NCBI GenBank assembly: GCA_050049805.1
Contig: JASFVN010000061.1
Location: 1 to 17,751 of the forward strand
DNA length: 17,751 nucleotides
Source of the DNA: JABDNZ01 sp050049805
GTDB taxonomy: Bacteria > Gemmatimonadota > Gemmatimonadetes > Longimicrobiales > Gaopeijiaceae
Direction: 5' to 3'
The position numbers and the translations under genes were made by a program. The notes under the pieces are model-generated. The model searched no databases and was not told the origin of the DNA. It saw nothing but the letters and a program-made list of their open reading frames with translations. Positions 1-7,875 of the stretch are shown piece after piece. Positions within the stretch are counted from its first letter, which is position 1, and each line of letters starts with the position of its first letter.

Positions 1-378
1 CCGCTGTGCAACCGCCACCGTTCCCGTGCTAGCAATCGCTCCAATGAGGGCCACAGTGCCCACGAAAGGCCAGATCAGACCGCCACTCCCACCAATAAGG
101 TTGGTAGCTCCAGCCACGAGGGCACCGCCGAGGCCTCCCCAGAGAGCCATGCGCCAGAGAGAAAGATCCCTCAATCTTTGCTGGCGTTCCGTGATGCTCA
201 GTATGACTGCGAACGCACCACCGGCGACCAAACCCACAAATCCGCCGGTGAGCGCCAGTCCTGGTACGAAAGTCCCTCCGAAGACAAATCCGGCCAAGGT
301 AAGGAGGCCAGCCAGACCTACGGCCCATGTGACTCCCATTCCGAGAATGCCACGAATCCGCCTGAGGAATCCCTTCAT
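1..378 (-). CDS. Small multi-pass membrane protein, partial (C-terminus outside the window)
   Basis: An open frame starts with ATG at 378-376 and runs off the left edge without a stop, giving 126 visible residues. A good ribosome binding site (AGGGAG, six bases before the ATG) supports the start. The protein begins MKGFLRRIRGILGMG, a basic amphipathic start, followed by about four hydrophobic glycine-rich segments near residues 12-33, 36-58, 75-95 and 99-123, so it should sit in the inner membrane with short loops. No catalytic motif is visible and I do not recognise a named family. It points away from attC-a, so it reads against the main direction of the array; it may be a reversed cassette or DNA flanking the array. 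Confidence 0.72.
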   Translation of the reverse strand, partial: MKGFLRRIRGILGMGVTWAVGLAGLLTLAGFVFGGTFVPGLALTGGFVGLVAGGAFAVILSITERQQRLRDLSLWRMALWGGLGGALVAGATNLIGGSGGLIWPFVGTVALIGAIASTGTVAVAQR

Positions 379-623
379 AGAAGGCTCCCTTCGGTCAGGT
401 TGTATTGGTGATGAGGTAAAGAATCAGGATCTTGAAGCCAGAACGCAACAAAGACGCGACGGGGTTCTCGGAATCGGAGGAATGGGAGGAATCGGACAGG
501 GGGCCCTCATCGAAAGATTCGCCCTGGAAATCCCTTGCATTCCCCGGAACCCAGCAGAGACTGAGACCGAGGTACAACTCCTTTGGCTTTCGTGACCGGG
601 TAGCCGCTGAGTGACGTGGTTCT
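379..623. other. Gene-free stretch upstream of the reverse membrane protein
   Basis: About 245 bases between the start of the reverse-strand membrane protein and attC-a. Short open frames on both strands have no convincing ribosome binding site and no family resemblance. It presumably holds the promoter of the reverse gene, but I could not pick a clear -35/-10 pair. Confidence 0.5.
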
Positions 624-809
624 TCGTAACGCCCGTTTCCCGCTCGGGCCCTCAGACCTCGCTTTCGCTCTGAACTCTTGTGGCAGTATCCTGAATACCA
701 CGGGCCCGGCCCTCCGGGACCTCGCCGGATAGACCCAGGTGGACCCAGGTGGAAAATCCTGGTCCCCCGAATGTCCAGCTCCGATCTTGAACCGAATGGT
801 TCGTTAGCC
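624..809 (+). other. attC-a, attC-like recombination site (empty site of the a/b/c family)
   Basis: The left end is TCGTAAC (624-630) and the right end GTTAGCC (803-809), 186 bp apart. The interior is GC-rich and self-complementary, with a hairpin formed by GTGGCAGTAT and ATACCAC. The last 35 bases contain a GAACC/GGTTC mini-hairpin just before the right end, shared with attC-b and attC-c. The left end is followed by TAACGCCCGT (627-636) and then directly by TTCCCGC, with no insertion. It is therefore the empty-site comparator for the IS insertions in attC-b and attC-c. The left core deviates from RYYYAAC. Confidence 0.62.
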
Positions 810-870
810 GCAGCAGCAGTGGTATTGAGTGTTGGTTCGGACAGGATTCGGAAAGGGATGGGGTAAAGGG

Positions 871-1278
871 CTAAAGGAGAGAGAGGATTTCACCTGGATT
901 GACGGAGGGTATCGAGAGTCCTCGGAAGCCTGCTTCGTCGCGGGATACTACGTAGTCGGCTCCGATCTTGAGGGCGGCCGCACCTTGAACCGCGTCCTCG
1001 AAATCGTCAATCGGCAGGACCAAGGCTTGGTTGAGATCGGCTTTTTCCACGGGTACAACCTCCAGGAAGCGAAGGAGGTCGGTGATGGCGGCAGCTGCAG
1101 ACTGTCGATCCCGGGCGCGAGAAACGATGTAGTGTACAGTCGTTAACGTGTGGCCAGCCACGAATCCACCGGCCTCGCCTCGCTCAATCCTCGTGAGGAG
1201 TTGAGCTGCTGGATCGGCCCAAGGTTCCCGCTGGAGCAGGACATCGAGGAGGACGTTGATGTCGACGAGGAGCTTCAT
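871..1278 (-). CDS. vapC: PIN-domain ribonuclease toxin (VapC-like)
   Basis: A 135-residue protein of typical PIN toxin size. The first acidic motif is D6 in LLVDINVLLDVLL, the central acidic cluster is DDFEDAVQ (residues 91-98) and the last motif is GADYVVSRDEAGF with D114. These would coordinate Mg2+ for RNA cleavage. The usual glutamate near residue 45 is replaced by TLTTVHY, as I recall in PIN_3-type proteins. Its start overlaps the antitoxin stop by four bases (ATGA), so the two genes are translationally coupled, antitoxin first. The pair is on the reverse strand between attC-a and attC-2 and has its own promoter, as expected for an addiction module that stabilises an array. The RNA target is unknown. 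Confidence 0.88.
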   Translation of the reverse strand: MKLLVDINVLLDVLLQREPWADPAAQLLTRIERGEAGGFVAGHTLTTVHYIVSRARDRQSAAAAITDLLRFLEVVPVEKADLNQALVLPIDDFEDAVQGAAALKIGADYVVSRDEAGFRGLSIPSVNPGEILSLL

Positions 1279-1520
1279 GGCCCGTACTTCTCGATCAGAT
1301 GACGGCGATAGTCCTCACGATCCGGACCTCCGACAGCGATGCCAAGGAGGCGTTGCACGGTTGGCGAGAGATCCTCGGATTCAGCACCGCTTGCATCGGG
1401 GAGGTGGGCGAGGAATTCACTCACGAGCCCGGATATGCTCGTGTTGTGACGTCGGGTATAGCGGCGTGCCCGTTCCACCACGGCGGCATCGACAGTGATG
1501 TTCAAGCGTTTCTTAGGCAT
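1275..1520 (-). CDS. vapB: Ribbon-helix-helix antitoxin (VapB-like, DUF6364-type)
   Basis: An 81-residue protein beginning MPKKRLNITVDAAVVERARRY. This is a short beta strand (RLNITVD) followed by helices (VVERARRYTRRHNTSISGLVSEFLAHL), the ribbon-helix-helix DNA-binding fold. The acidic, more variable C-terminus would wrap the toxin. I chose the ATG at 1520-1518 rather than the longer frame from 1574 because AGGAG lies five bases before it and homology-like sequence starts there. It is the first gene of a reverse-strand operon with the PIN toxin and overlaps it by four bases. It probably represses its own promoter at 1551-1579, as antitoxins of this type commonly do. Confidence 0.85.
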   Translation of the reverse strand: MPKKRLNITVDAAVVERARRYTRRHNTSISGLVSEFLAHLPDASGAESEDLSPTVQRLLGIAVGGPDREDYRRHLIEKYGP

Positions 1521-1550
1521 AAATGCTCCTGTGCGCATTGTTACGTTACA

Positions 1551-1579
1551 TTCATACGCATAACTGGTTCCCATTGCAA
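1551..1579 (-). promoter_or_regulatory. Putative promoter of the reverse VapBC pair
   Basis: On the reverse strand, TTGCAA (1579-1574) and TATGAA (1556-1551) are separated by 17 bases, an acceptable sigma-70 arrangement about 30 bases upstream of the antitoxin start. The nearby GTTAC-GTTAC tandem repeat could be part of an operator. Match to consensus is four of six in each box. Confidence 0.45.
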
Positions 1580-1650
1580 TAGCTAGATGGGCTCAAAACG
1601 ACTTGAGGCAGCTAGAAAACGGGGGAATCCCCATCCTGTGGTTCTACTGC

Positions 1651-1828
1651 GGCTAACATCGGGCCTGCCGCGCACTCACTTCGTTCGTGGCCCTTCGCCG
1701 GGGATCTTTCGGAGCGTAGCCGCGGTTGAACAAGGAGGTGGCTTCGGGTCCTTCCCCAACGGTCACGCCGCTTGCTTTGGGCAAGCGCCGCGCCCTCGGC
1801 GAAGGCCGGCAGCCGTGAAACGTTATAT
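1651..1828 (+). other. attC-2, attC-like recombination site
   Basis: The left end is GGCTAAC (1651-1657) and the right end GTTATAT (1822-1828), 178 bp apart. Inner boxes are inverted: CCTGCCG after the left core pairs with CGGCAGCC before the right core, and CCTTCGCCG pairs with CGGCGAAGG further in. The next gene starts about 100 bases beyond the right end. The rest of the 1521-1930 gap holds the VapBC promoter and the leader of the next gene. Confidence 0.75.
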
Positions 1829-1930
1829 GCCATCGCTCATCTGTGGGATGTTGTTGGACAACACAGGGGAGAACACTAGACGGGTCATTCAAAGAAGAGG
1901 AATTGCGAGATCTCCTCGTGTGAGGCAGAC

Positions 1931-4543
1931 ATGCTAGAGAAACGGAACAACCGGTACCCTGGAGCCTATTGGGTCGGCTTTCTGTTCCTCCTCTTTCCCT
2001 CCCTACTGTCCGCCCAGGCACCAGACGTTCCTCCTAGGGGGGTTCCGTTTTCCATCCGGGACAGTGCGGCAATCGATCGGAGATTCAAGGATTGCCTGAT
2101 CCTGATTGCATTCCAAAATGGAGCGACCCGGGCCGAGAAGGATTCTGCGGTCACCCGGATCCGCGGGCGGATCGTAGGAGGGATCCCCATCGAAGGCAAC
2201 GAGTTGGATGGTTGGTACCTAGTTCAGCTGGGAGCGGACGGGGAACCGGCAAAGGGGGCTTATTTCGCTGGTCAAGAATTGGCCTATCTCCCCTGGGTGC
2301 ATACCTGGACCAGGTGGAACCACCAGGTCGAAGTGGCCCTGGCCGACCTGTCTCGGACCGCATCCGACCCCGTAGGGGATGTACTCACCGTGCGAACCCG
2401 GTCAAGGTCGGTCTGGGGGAACCTGGATGCTCGGTTCGCTCCCTTCGAATCAGGGATGCGGGAGATCCGGGTAGACGGCGCCTATCGGTCAGGGCAGGAG
2501 GATGGGGGCCGGATCTGGACAATGGAATCTGCCCGAGTAGCTCCATCCGATTCTGCGTCGCTTAGGGTGATGGCTTCCGCTGCGGGGAGGACCAGCATAC
2601 TGCGTGCCCCGGAATGGGTAGGCGAGCCGGGGGTCGGAGCCTTCAACAGCCGGTCGCTCATGCGAACCGAACCGGAAGCCTTTCTCCTTCCGTTTCTGTT
2701 CGGACCAGCTGAGGAGAGGGAAAGAGCGGGACCGTGGATCCACCGTGTAGCTTTGGGGGACGCGGACCCCCAGTCCCTGGGGGTGCTTGAAGGGGAACGT
2801 GTGATCTCGTTCATTCGCGACTCATTGACTGCCGATATGGGTCTTTTCAGGAAAGTGCGGGACAGTGCCAGGATCAAGATCAGGAGGAGTTGGGGAGTCT
2901 TTGACTATGACCTCGGTGACACCATCAGGATGTCGGAGAACCTAGAGGGTACCGTACTCGGGCTTTCCTGGCTCGACCCGTTCGGATTGGTGTCGTCCCG
3001 GCAAGACACCGTGGTCCTCTATGGGAGTCAAAGGGGGGAGTTCCCTGATGGGCGGGTGATGGAGGTCCCGCTCCGGTATGAGGCCGAACGGACTGTAACC
3101 AGGAGCACTCCAGTCGATTACTTAGTGGGTTACTCGGAAGAGAGGCGAGACGGTGGTAGTGGTGGAATGCCTGTCCCGTACGAGGCAACCGAACTCGAAC
3201 GGCGGCTGTTGCGCCGGGACCCGGTCGCGACCGACTCAGTGCTCAGGCTCTGGCGTTCCGCATCGGATCCAGGGGAACGTCAGGATCTCTTCACCCTGTT
3301 GAACTGGAGTTGGGCCGACAGGTCTCTCTCGGACACGCGGGAGCTCCTGCTTCAGGAGGGCGACACGGCCATCTGGATTGACCAAACGGTGAGGGAATTC
3401 AGGGATCCGGAGAGCCCTCCGCTGACGTCGGCGGACCTCGACAGGTTGCTCCCCTTTTTGGACAACCCGGCACGGCTGTGGGGGATCGGACGGTCCGGTG
3501 GCAGTATATACTCCGACATCCTGGAGGGATTAATCGAAGCCCCTCCTGCTCTCACCACGGATACGACCGAATGGGCCTTGACCCCCCAGGCTTTCAAGTT
3601 GCTCGGGGGTTGGAGGGAACGGGCGAAGGATCCCCGCCTGAGGGACTTGGCAGCCTTCGCCTGGTTCGTGCTCGACCCAGCACCGAGGTACGCCGAGTTG
3701 GCGGCCTTGGGGAATAGCGACAACGCCACAAGCCTGTCCCGGAGGGGGCTACTGCTGGCGAACGGGGCCCCCCGGTATGGCCACCCCGACCGGGTTGGGG
3801 TGCCACCAATCGGCTCCCCTGCCGAACAGTGGGTCCAATGGGCCGACGACGCACTGGACCCTCTTTCGGGGTTGGATCTCGGCCTTTTTCATGCTGCCCA
3901 CCCTGAAAGGGATCTGCACCTTGAGGTAGCCGAACGTTTCCGGGACGCCACCACCGAGGAAGGGCGCTCAGTCTTCCGGAGAGTTGGCCAGCGGCTGGGA
4001 TCGGTCGAGTTGCCTTCTCCCGAGGATATCGTGGCCTCGGTGGCAAACGGGGAGCCGCTTGGGGTGTCGACCGCCGAGCTCGACGTTTTGCTTGACTCTG
4101 CCTCGCCAGCTCCAACCTCAGTTGTTTTCTCGATCGTGGACCGTCTCCTGGAGAGCAGGGTCAACGGTACTCCCCTATGGGACAAACTGAATCCCAAGCA
4201 TCGAAGGGATGGCCCCGGAAAGGTTGGACCCACTGATGAGAATCTGTTCCTCCTGGATAAGAACCTGCCCCCAGGCCTTCGAGAGGCCTGGGGAGACCGG
4301 ATTCCCTTCATCTCAAAGGAGGAATGGGATGGAATGGATCCCCGCCGGGCCGCCCAACTTCTCCAAGTTCGAGAGATGCCCATGGCCGGGCCCATCCTGT
4401 ATTTGTCGTATTCAGCCCTCGGAAGATTGGATCGGGCGCCCCAGCAGCATCCGTACAACTACCTAACGGGTTTCATCCTGTACCTTGCCTTTTGGGAGGG
4501 TGAGTGGTGGCTCCTGGGACCGAGCATGACCTTTATGACCTGA
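1931..4543 (+). CDS. Large secreted protein of unknown function (870 aa)
   Basis: The frame encodes 870 residues from ATG 1931, preceded by GAGG five bases upstream. Residues 1-29 form a signal peptide: basic MLEKRNNR, hydrophobic WVGFLFLLFPSLL, and a likely cut after SAQA. Residues about 55-105 (KDSAVTRIRGRIVGGIPIEG and GWYLVQLG) resemble the small propeptide or inhibitor-like beta domain found before some secreted subtilases, but no Asp-His-Ser protease domain follows. The remainder has no motif I recognise. Residues about 420-860 are rich in leucine, aspartate and proline and look largely helical. The C-terminus is aromatic (YLAFWEGEWWLLG). It is alone between attC-2 and attC-3. At about 2.9 kb the cassette is unusually long for an integron cassette, and the frame is intact, which argues for selection. 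Function not assigned. Confidence 0.85.
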   Translation: MLEKRNNRYPGAYWVGFLFLLFPSLLSAQAPDVPPRGVPFSIRDSAAIDRRFKDCLILIAFQNGATRAEKDSAVTRIRGRIVGGIPIEGNELDGWYLVQLGADGEPAKGAYFAGQELAYLPWVHTWTRWNHQVEVALADLSRTASDPVGDVLTVRTRSRSVWGNLDARFAPFESGMREIRVDGAYRSGQEDGGRIWTMESARVAPSDSASLRVMASAAGRTSILRAPEWVGEPGVGAFNSRSLMRTEPEAFLLPFLFGPAEERERAGPWIHRVALGDADPQSLGVLEGERVISFIRDSLTADMGLFRKVRDSARIKIRRSWGVFDYDLGDTIRMSENLEGTVLGLSWLDPFGLVSSRQDTVVLYGSQRGEFPDGRVMEVPLRYEAERTVTRSTPVDYLVGYSEERRDGGSGGMPVPYEATELERRLLRRDPVATDSVLRLWRSASDPGERQDLFTLLNWSWADRSLSDTRELLLQEGDTAIWIDQTVREFRDPESPPLTSADLDRLLPFLDNPARLWGIGRSGGSIYSDILEGLIEAPPALTTDTTEWALTPQAFKLLGGWRERAKDPRLRDLAAFAWFVLDPAPRYAELAALGNSDNATSLSRRGLLLANGAPRYGHPDRVGVPPIGSPAEQWVQWADDALDPLSGLDLGLFHAAHPERDLHLEVAERFRDATTEEGRSVFRRVGQRLGSVELPSPEDIVASVANGEPLGVSTAELDVLLDSASPAPTSVVFSIVDRLLESRVNGTPLWDKLNPKHRRDGPGKVGPTDENLFLLDKNLPPGLREAWGDRIPFISKEEWDGMDPRRAAQLLQVREMPMAGPILYLSYSALGRLDRAPQQHPYNYLTGFILYLAFWEGEWWLLGPSMTFMT

Positions 4544-4664
4544 GATGGTGGAGGCAGGGCTGGAACGGTCTTCGGATCCTCGAACCTGATGTGAATCAAT
4601 AGGGATCGGCGAAAGCTGGTTGCCCGGCGGGGCCCGCCGAGGAATTGGCGCCGTGCGCAGATTG

Positions 4665-4760
4665 GACACCCACGGCAAAAAGGTTGCCGCCTTCGCTCGC
4701 ATTGCTCGCTCGGGAGAGCGCGGCACGGAGGCCGCGCCGGCAACCTCAGGACGGTTACGT
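4665..4760 (+). other. attC-3, attC-like site with a degenerate left end
   Basis: The right half is clear: CCGGCAACCTCAGGACGGTTACGT, with GTTACGT at 4754-4760, is closely related to the right ends of attC-4 and attC-9. The matching left inner box is GGTTGCCG (4682-4689), and GCTCGCTCGGGAGAGCG forms the inner hairpin. No intact TAAC is present to the left; a decayed left core may lie in GGACACCC near 4665. If so, this site may be impaired. The rest of the 4544-4852 gap shows no gene; a GGCGGG/CCCGCC palindrome lies near 4626-4638. Confidence 0.55.
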
Positions 4761-4852
4761 GAAATGCCCCTGGTCGTGGGAACAGAGCGGCAACCCTTGA
4801 TCTCGGGGTGTGTAGTACCTGAAACCGCTTCATCCTCTGCGAGGGACGCCGC

Positions 4853-6172
4853 TTGCATGTAGACAACAAGACCCGCCGGGACCTTGAGATTTTCCAGACT
4901 CGAGATCATGGGCCAGGTGTGTTCCAGGGCCTGGATCTGACCAAAACGCCAGGGGGAAGTAGGGCACTCCGTACGCGTTTCGAAAACCCATTCTCGGATC
5001 CGGCTCGTATTCGCGAAGTCCAGGCTGGCATCCAGTTTCTTTGTGAAGAAAAGATCCAGTTCTTCCCGGATCCGGCGCTCATCGGGGAGGTCCGTAGGTA
5101 CATAGACTCGTCATGGGATGTCGGCACACGAGCCCGTGGGCTCCGATTCCTCATTGAGTCCATCGTCGTGGCCATCCGGTACCGGGATCTTCTGAGAGAC
5201 GTGATGGTGGGTGTAGCTGCGACACGGCAGTTGGCTTCCCGTCTCATCCCTTTCCTGCGCGACATTCTGGCGAAAGATCCGCCTCCCGAAATCCAGAGCC
5301 CTGTTGAGGAGCTTCTTGGATCGGTCGAGCGTTTGTATTCCCCGCTCGGCAAACCACATGGGTCCCCGTGGGCCGTATTTCGAGCGGATCGATCTCTCAG
5401 GCTGGAGCGGAAAGCCGAGCTTCAAAGAAGCATCGACCTCCTGTCGGAACTCGATGCTCTTATCGCCATGGCGGCTGCCACGACGGAATGCGGGTTCGTG
5501 CTTCCCGAGATCGTGGACGGCTCAGCTTTCGTCCTCGCAGGTGAGGGTGTCTTCCACCCAGCTCTCGAAGATGCAGTAGGGAATCCCGTGAGGATGTCTG
5601 ACCAAGAGCGGCTCGTTTTCCTCACCGGGCCCAATATGGCTGGGAAGACGACCTATCTAAGGGCTGTGGCGATCGCGGCCTTCCTCGCGCACCTGGGAAT
5701 GGGGGTGCCAGCTTCATGCTTTCGCATCTCGACACTTGACAGCATCTACTCGAGTCTCAGCCCAGAGGAGGACCTCAGGGCCGGGCTCAGCTACTTCATG
5801 GCAGAGGTACGACGGGTGCGCCACATCGCCGAGGCATTGGCGAGGGGGGAGCGGGCTTTCGTGGTCATTGACGAGGTGTTCCGGGGCACAAACGTAAAGG
5901 ATGCCCTGGACGCATCGGGTATGGCGATCCGCGGGTTCGCTCGGAGCAGAACGGGTGGGTTCATCGTGTTGTCTCACCTGGTGGAGCTTGCCGACGATCT
6001 GAAGGCGTTGCCGGAGGTCCGTTTTGCGCACTTCGACGGGGAAATCAGGGAGGGCCTGGCCTCCTATCAGTTTCGTCTGAAGGATGGAGTTTCCAACCAA
6101 AGGTTCGGTTTGGTTCTCCTTGAGCAGGAGGGTGTGCCCGAGCTCCTCGATTCCCTTGAGGCCAGGAGCTGA
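4853..6172 (+). CDS. MutS-family ATPase lacking the mismatch-recognition domains
   Basis: A 439-residue protein whose C-terminal half is a MutS domain V ATPase. It has Walker A GPNMAGKTT (residues 259-267), the STLDSIYSSLSPEEDLRAG segment with SYFMAEVRRV (293-322), Walker B AFVVIDEVFRGTN (335-347) and a LSHLVELAD switch. The N-terminal half corresponds to the MutS lever (domain III), opening with HVDNKTRRDLEIF, the usual start of that domain. Domains I and II, which read mismatches, are absent, and so is a C-terminal Smr nuclease, so it is neither MutS1 nor MutS2. The start is TTG at 4853, supported by GAGGGA six bases upstream; a TGA at 4820 limits extension. It is alone between attC-3 and attC-4. 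It probably binds or clamps branched DNA using ATP; the real substrate is unknown. Confidence 0.85.
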   Translation: MHVDNKTRRDLEIFQTRDHGPGVFQGLDLTKTPGGSRALRTRFENPFSDPARIREVQAGIQFLCEEKIQFFPDPALIGEVRRYIDSSWDVGTRARGLRFLIESIVVAIRYRDLLRDVMVGVAATRQLASRLIPFLRDILAKDPPPEIQSPVEELLGSVERLYSPLGKPHGSPWAVFRADRSLRLERKAELQRSIDLLSELDALIAMAAATTECGFVLPEIVDGSAFVLAGEGVFHPALEDAVGNPVRMSDQERLVFLTGPNMAGKTTYLRAVAIAAFLAHLGMGVPASCFRISTLDSIYSSLSPEEDLRAGLSYFMAEVRRVRHIAEALARGERAFVVIDEVFRGTNVKDALDASGMAIRGFARSRTGGFIVLSHLVELADDLKALPEVRFAHFDGEIREGLASYQFRLKDGVSNQRFGLVLLEQEGVPELLDSLEARS

Positions 6173-6228
6173 CCCTCCTTCTGGGATGAGGGGCGGACCT
6201 GTTGGCTCGGTCATCGATGGGACACTTC

Positions 6229-6387
6229 ACGTAACAACCGGGTGCCGTGTCCGCTTGCTGCGCTCGCTACTGTGACACGTGGCCCCATGGCGTATCGGTC
6301 GCCTGGGCAGTACTGATGTGGCCAGGTATCTGGGCACCGGGAACGGATGTGTTGTGGGGCCACGTCGGCAGCCTATGAACGTTATAT
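6229..6387 (+). other. attC-4, attC-like recombination site
   Basis: The left end is ACGTAAC (6229-6235) and the right end GTTATAT (6381-6387), 159 bp. Inverted inner boxes are GGTGCCG near the left and CGGCAGCC near the right, with ACGTGGCCC and GGGGCCACGT pairing inside. It shares extended similarity with attC-9 and attC-10, including CGCCTGGGCAGTACTG. The remaining parts of the 6173-6530 gap contain no gene that I can support. Confidence 0.8.
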
Positions 6388-6530
6388 GAAAGCTGCCTCA
6401 CGATGCTGGCACCACGACTGATGACCGAGCCTGGTCGTTTTCAAACCCCGCACGGCCGGCGGTCCCCTGGAACCAAATGAGGCGAGGGTGCGCTATTATT
6501 AGCAGCTTCTTGACTCAAGGAGGGCGGACC

Positions 6531-7445
6531 ATGGTCAGATCAAGATGGATGCTGGTGGTCGGTCTTTTGGTGGGGGGCGTGTTGTTCTCCCTTACCCTTT
6601 CCTCGACCCTGTCGCTTTCGGCCAGGCCTTTGAACCGGGGGCAATCGATTCCTCGGGTCGACGAATCCGGCTACGTAAAGGTCGGATCCGACAGTCTCTT
6701 CTATGAGACCGTGGGGCACGGGCTAACCCTGGTCCTCATTCATGATGGCATGGTTCATCGAGAGATCTGGGATCATCAACTCAGCTCATTTTCGCAGCAC
6801 TTCGAGGTGGTCCGCTATGATCGCCGCGGGTACGGAAAGTCGACTCCTCCAACCGAACCCTTCTCCAATGTAGAGGATCTGAACCGGCTGTTCGAAACAC
6901 TCGGAATCGAACAGGCTGGCTTGGTGGCGATGTCTTCAGGTGGGCGACTCGCGATTGATTTCACACTTCAGAACCCTGGAAAGGTCAGCTCATTGGTGCT
7001 GGTGGGAGCCGTTGTCGACGGATTTCCCTATACCCAGCACTTCTTTGACCGGGGGGGGCATCTTCCTCCCGACCTTTCCAATGCGCAGAGGCGGGCCTAC
7101 TACGCCACCGATGACCCCTACGAGATCTATTCTGAGAACGCAGCAGCGCGGGAACAGGTACTCGACCTGCTGAGACGTTCGCCGATGCAGGATAATCACT
7201 CCTTCTCCAGCCCCCGACCCGACCCTCCCGCTACGGCGAGGCTCCAAGAGATTGAGGCCCCGACCTTGATTCTCGTTGGGGAATTCGACATTCCGGATGT
7301 CCATGCTCATTCTGGTGCCATCAATCTTGGTGTCCGACACTCCACCAGGGACATCATTCCCAGGGCGGGGCATCTGATCCCCATCGAACAACCCGACCTC
7401 TTCAATGAAAGGGTCTTGGAGTTTCTGACGAGCTTGGATCGGTAG
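6531..7445 (+). CDS. Exported alpha/beta-hydrolase
   Basis: A 304-residue protein. I chose ATG 6531 over the upstream frame start at 6477 because AAGGAGG lies about six bases before it and because MVRSRWMLVVGLLVGGVLFS then forms a clean signal peptide or membrane anchor. The alpha/beta-hydrolase fold is shown by LVLIHDGMVHREIWDHQ (oxyanion region, residues 67-83), VVRYDRRGYGKS (93-104), the nucleophile elbow LVAMSSGGR with S135, the acid D253 in LILVGEFD and the histidine H281 in RAGHLIPIEQP. The elbow reads A-M-S-S-G rather than the common G-x-S-x-G, which is tolerated in this fold. It should act outside the cytoplasm on an unknown ester or related substrate. It is alone between attC-4 and attC-5. 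Confidence 0.88.
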   Translation: MVRSRWMLVVGLLVGGVLFSLTLSSTLSLSARPLNRGQSIPRVDESGYVKVGSDSLFYETVGHGLTLVLIHDGMVHREIWDHQLSSFSQHFEVVRYDRRGYGKSTPPTEPFSNVEDLNRLFETLGIEQAGLVAMSSGGRLAIDFTLQNPGKVSSLVLVGAVVDGFPYTQHFFDRGGHLPPDLSNAQRRAYYATDDPYEIYSENAAAREQVLDLLRRSPMQDNHSFSSPRPDPPATARLQEIEAPTLILVGEFDIPDVHAHSGAINLGVRHSTRDIIPRAGHLIPIEQPDLFNERVLEFLTSLDR

Positions 7446-7485
7446 AAGGTCAAACCAGAAGGGAGGTACGGTGGAAAACACAGAC

Positions 7486-7501
7486 TCCCGCCTTAGCGGG
7501 A
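7486..7501 (+). terminator. Hairpin after the hydrolase, possible terminator
   Basis: TCCCGC (7486-7491) and GCGGGA (7496-7501) form a perfect 6-bp stem with a CTTA loop, 41 bases after the hydrolase stop. The following CCTTGTTTCGTTTCC has only short T runs, so intrinsic termination would be weak. Confidence 0.4.
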
Positions 7502-7628
7502 AGGCCTTGTTTCGTTTCCGTTCTCGCCGTCTTGAACGACTTCCATTAGGCTCTTAGAAGCTCCTGTGGAGGAGAGCCGCCATCCAATTCGGAATAGGGT
7601 CTTTTTCTCGCTGTTCGCATCACCTCTT

Positions 7629-7659
7629 GCGTAACACGTACCGGGCAAACGGGTTACGC
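7629..7659. repeat. Short inverted repeat GCGTAAC/GTTACGC
   Basis: GCGTAAC (7629-7635) and GTTACGC (7653-7659) are perfect 7-bp arms with CCG/CGG pairing inside. They carry the TAAC/GTTA ends of an attC but span only 31 bp, shorter than known attC sites. It sits 20 bases before attC-5 in an otherwise gene-free stretch (7446-7678). Confidence 0.45.
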
Positions 7660-7678
7660 GACGATCGAGGCAGCCATC

Positions 7679-7839
7679 ATATAACAAGGTCTGTTGCCGG
7701 CTTCGGCCGCTGGCGCGGCCTTCGTCCCAACCGGCACACCGAAGTGGGTGAGGAAGAGAACTGAATACCCTGATTTCCAGAACAGCAGTATTTCAGCAGA
7801 TAGGATTTGGCCGGTTCAGCAACCTCCGGGACGTTACCA
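7679..7839 (+). other. attC-5, attC-like recombination site
   Basis: The left end is ATATAAC (7679-7685) and the right end GTTACCA (7833-7839), 161 bp. TGTTGCCGG near the left pairs with CCGGTTCAGCAACC near the right. The left interior (GTTGCCGGCTTCGGCCGCTG) is nearly identical to that of attC-8, so the two belong to one family. The next two genes read towards this site from the right. Confidence 0.78.
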
Positions 7840-7875
7840 GACTATCTAAGCCCAGAGGTATATGGGTGTTTCGTG

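Noticed and set aside
26..595. 189-codon forward ORF at the left end
   Set aside because: It is the shadow of the reverse-strand membrane protein: proline- and arginine-rich, with no ribosome binding site or family resemblance.
1931..4543. Subtilisin-like protease
   Set aside because: Only the N-terminal module resembles a protease propeptide; no Asp, His or Ser catalytic motif follows.
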